A stretch of 5,975 nucleotides of DNA from assembly GCA_039815415.1 (NCBI GenBank), contig JBCBZH010000266.1:1-5975 (forward strand). Direction: 5' to 3'. This DNA comes from JBCBZH01 sp039815415 (GTDB lineage: Bacteria; Bacteroidota; Rhodothermia; Rhodothermales; Rubricoccaceae). Within the stretch, counting starts at the first letter, position 1. Every line of letters begins with the position of its first letter. A program made the position numbers and the translations under genes. Positions 5,957 through 5,975 of the stretch are shown piece by piece. The notes beneath the pieces were generated by a model. The model was not told where the DNA came from. It did no database searches and saw only the letters and a program-made list of their open reading frames with translations.

Positions 5957-5975
5957 CGCCAGCTCGACGATGGCG
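5957..5975 (+). terminator. Possible stem-loop after alr, cut by the window edge
   Basis: CGCCA (5957-5961) and TGGCG (5971-5975) are reverse complements around a 9-base loop, 10 bp after the alr stop. The left arm begins an exact CGCCAGCTCG copy. The window stops at the right arm, so the stem may be longer. If the next bases continue the pairing to GGAGTT (5951-5956), this would be a terminator-like hairpin built on the iterated word. Confidence 0.35.

Larger units (their letters stand above)
236..5966. repeat. Iterated 10-mer CGCCAGCTCG, 12 exact copies
   Basis: Exact + strand copies start at 236, 1402, 1489, 2801, 3762, 3920, 3982, 4352, 4888, 5257 and 5957. One exact minus-strand copy (CGAGCTGGCG) is at 4596-4605. 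Copies at 236, 1489 and 5957 are non-coding; the others fall in four of the five genes. In coding copies the frame varies: CGC CAG CTC G (Arg-Gln-Leu) at six sites, GCC AGC TCG (Ala-Ser-Ser) at two, and a third reading in the reverse copy. The base after the motif is A or T in 11 of 12 copies and the base before it is T in 7 of 12. One-mismatch relatives are at 477-486 and 5895-5904 (reverse) and 3111-3120 (forward). A rough composition-based expectation is about 0.02 copies per strand for this length. The function is unknown; a DNA-uptake or Chi/KOPS-like role is inference. Confidence 0.93.

Noticed and set aside
236..5966. CRISPR array
   Set aside because: The repeated word is only 10 bp, spacing is irregular (62 to over 1300 bp) and most copies are inside genes.

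Overview
The window looks like chromosomal DNA of a high-GC Gram-negative bacterium. An outer-membrane assembly lipoprotein (BamD type) is present, and the alanine dehydrogenase carries the roughly 30-residue N-terminal extension common in Bacteroidota and Rhodothermales proteins. Start codons have weak or no Shine-Dalgarno sequences. A Rhodothermota/Bacteroidota-like organism is therefore my best guess, but this is inferred from protein style only.

Layout: positions 1-576 have no convincing gene. They hold three unrelated inverted-repeat elements of the dispersed intergenic type (69-159, 264-282, 363-441). Five genes follow, all on the + strand: a BamD-like lipoprotein (577-1419); after a 117-bp gap, alanine dehydrogenase ald (1537-2757); an unrecognised exported protein (2760-3857); a cobalamin/metal-type substrate-binding protein without a signal peptide (3848-4807, GTG start); and alanine racemase alr (4813-5946). 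From ald to alr the junctions are +2 bp, a 10-bp overlap and +5 bp, so these four genes are very probably one transcript. Ald interconverts pyruvate and L-alanine, and Alr converts L-alanine to D-alanine for peptidoglycan. With BamD next door, much of the block concerns the cell envelope. The roles of the two middle genes are open.

The most striking signal is not a gene. The 10-mer CGCCAGCTCG occurs 11 times on the + strand and once on the - strand in under 6 kb, where about 0.02 per strand would be expected by chance. Copies lie in coding DNA in different reading frames (as Arg-Gln-Leu or Ala-Ser-Ser), and in all three non-coding segments: 236, 1489 and 5957. The base after the motif is A or T in 11 of 12 copies, and every non-coding copy sits in or beside an inverted repeat. 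This looks like a genome-wide iterated DNA word selected at the DNA level. Candidates are a DNA-uptake sequence, a Chi/KOPS-like polar motif, or the target of a DNA-binding or modification system. I do not recognise it as any described uptake, Chi, KOPS or HIP1 sequence.
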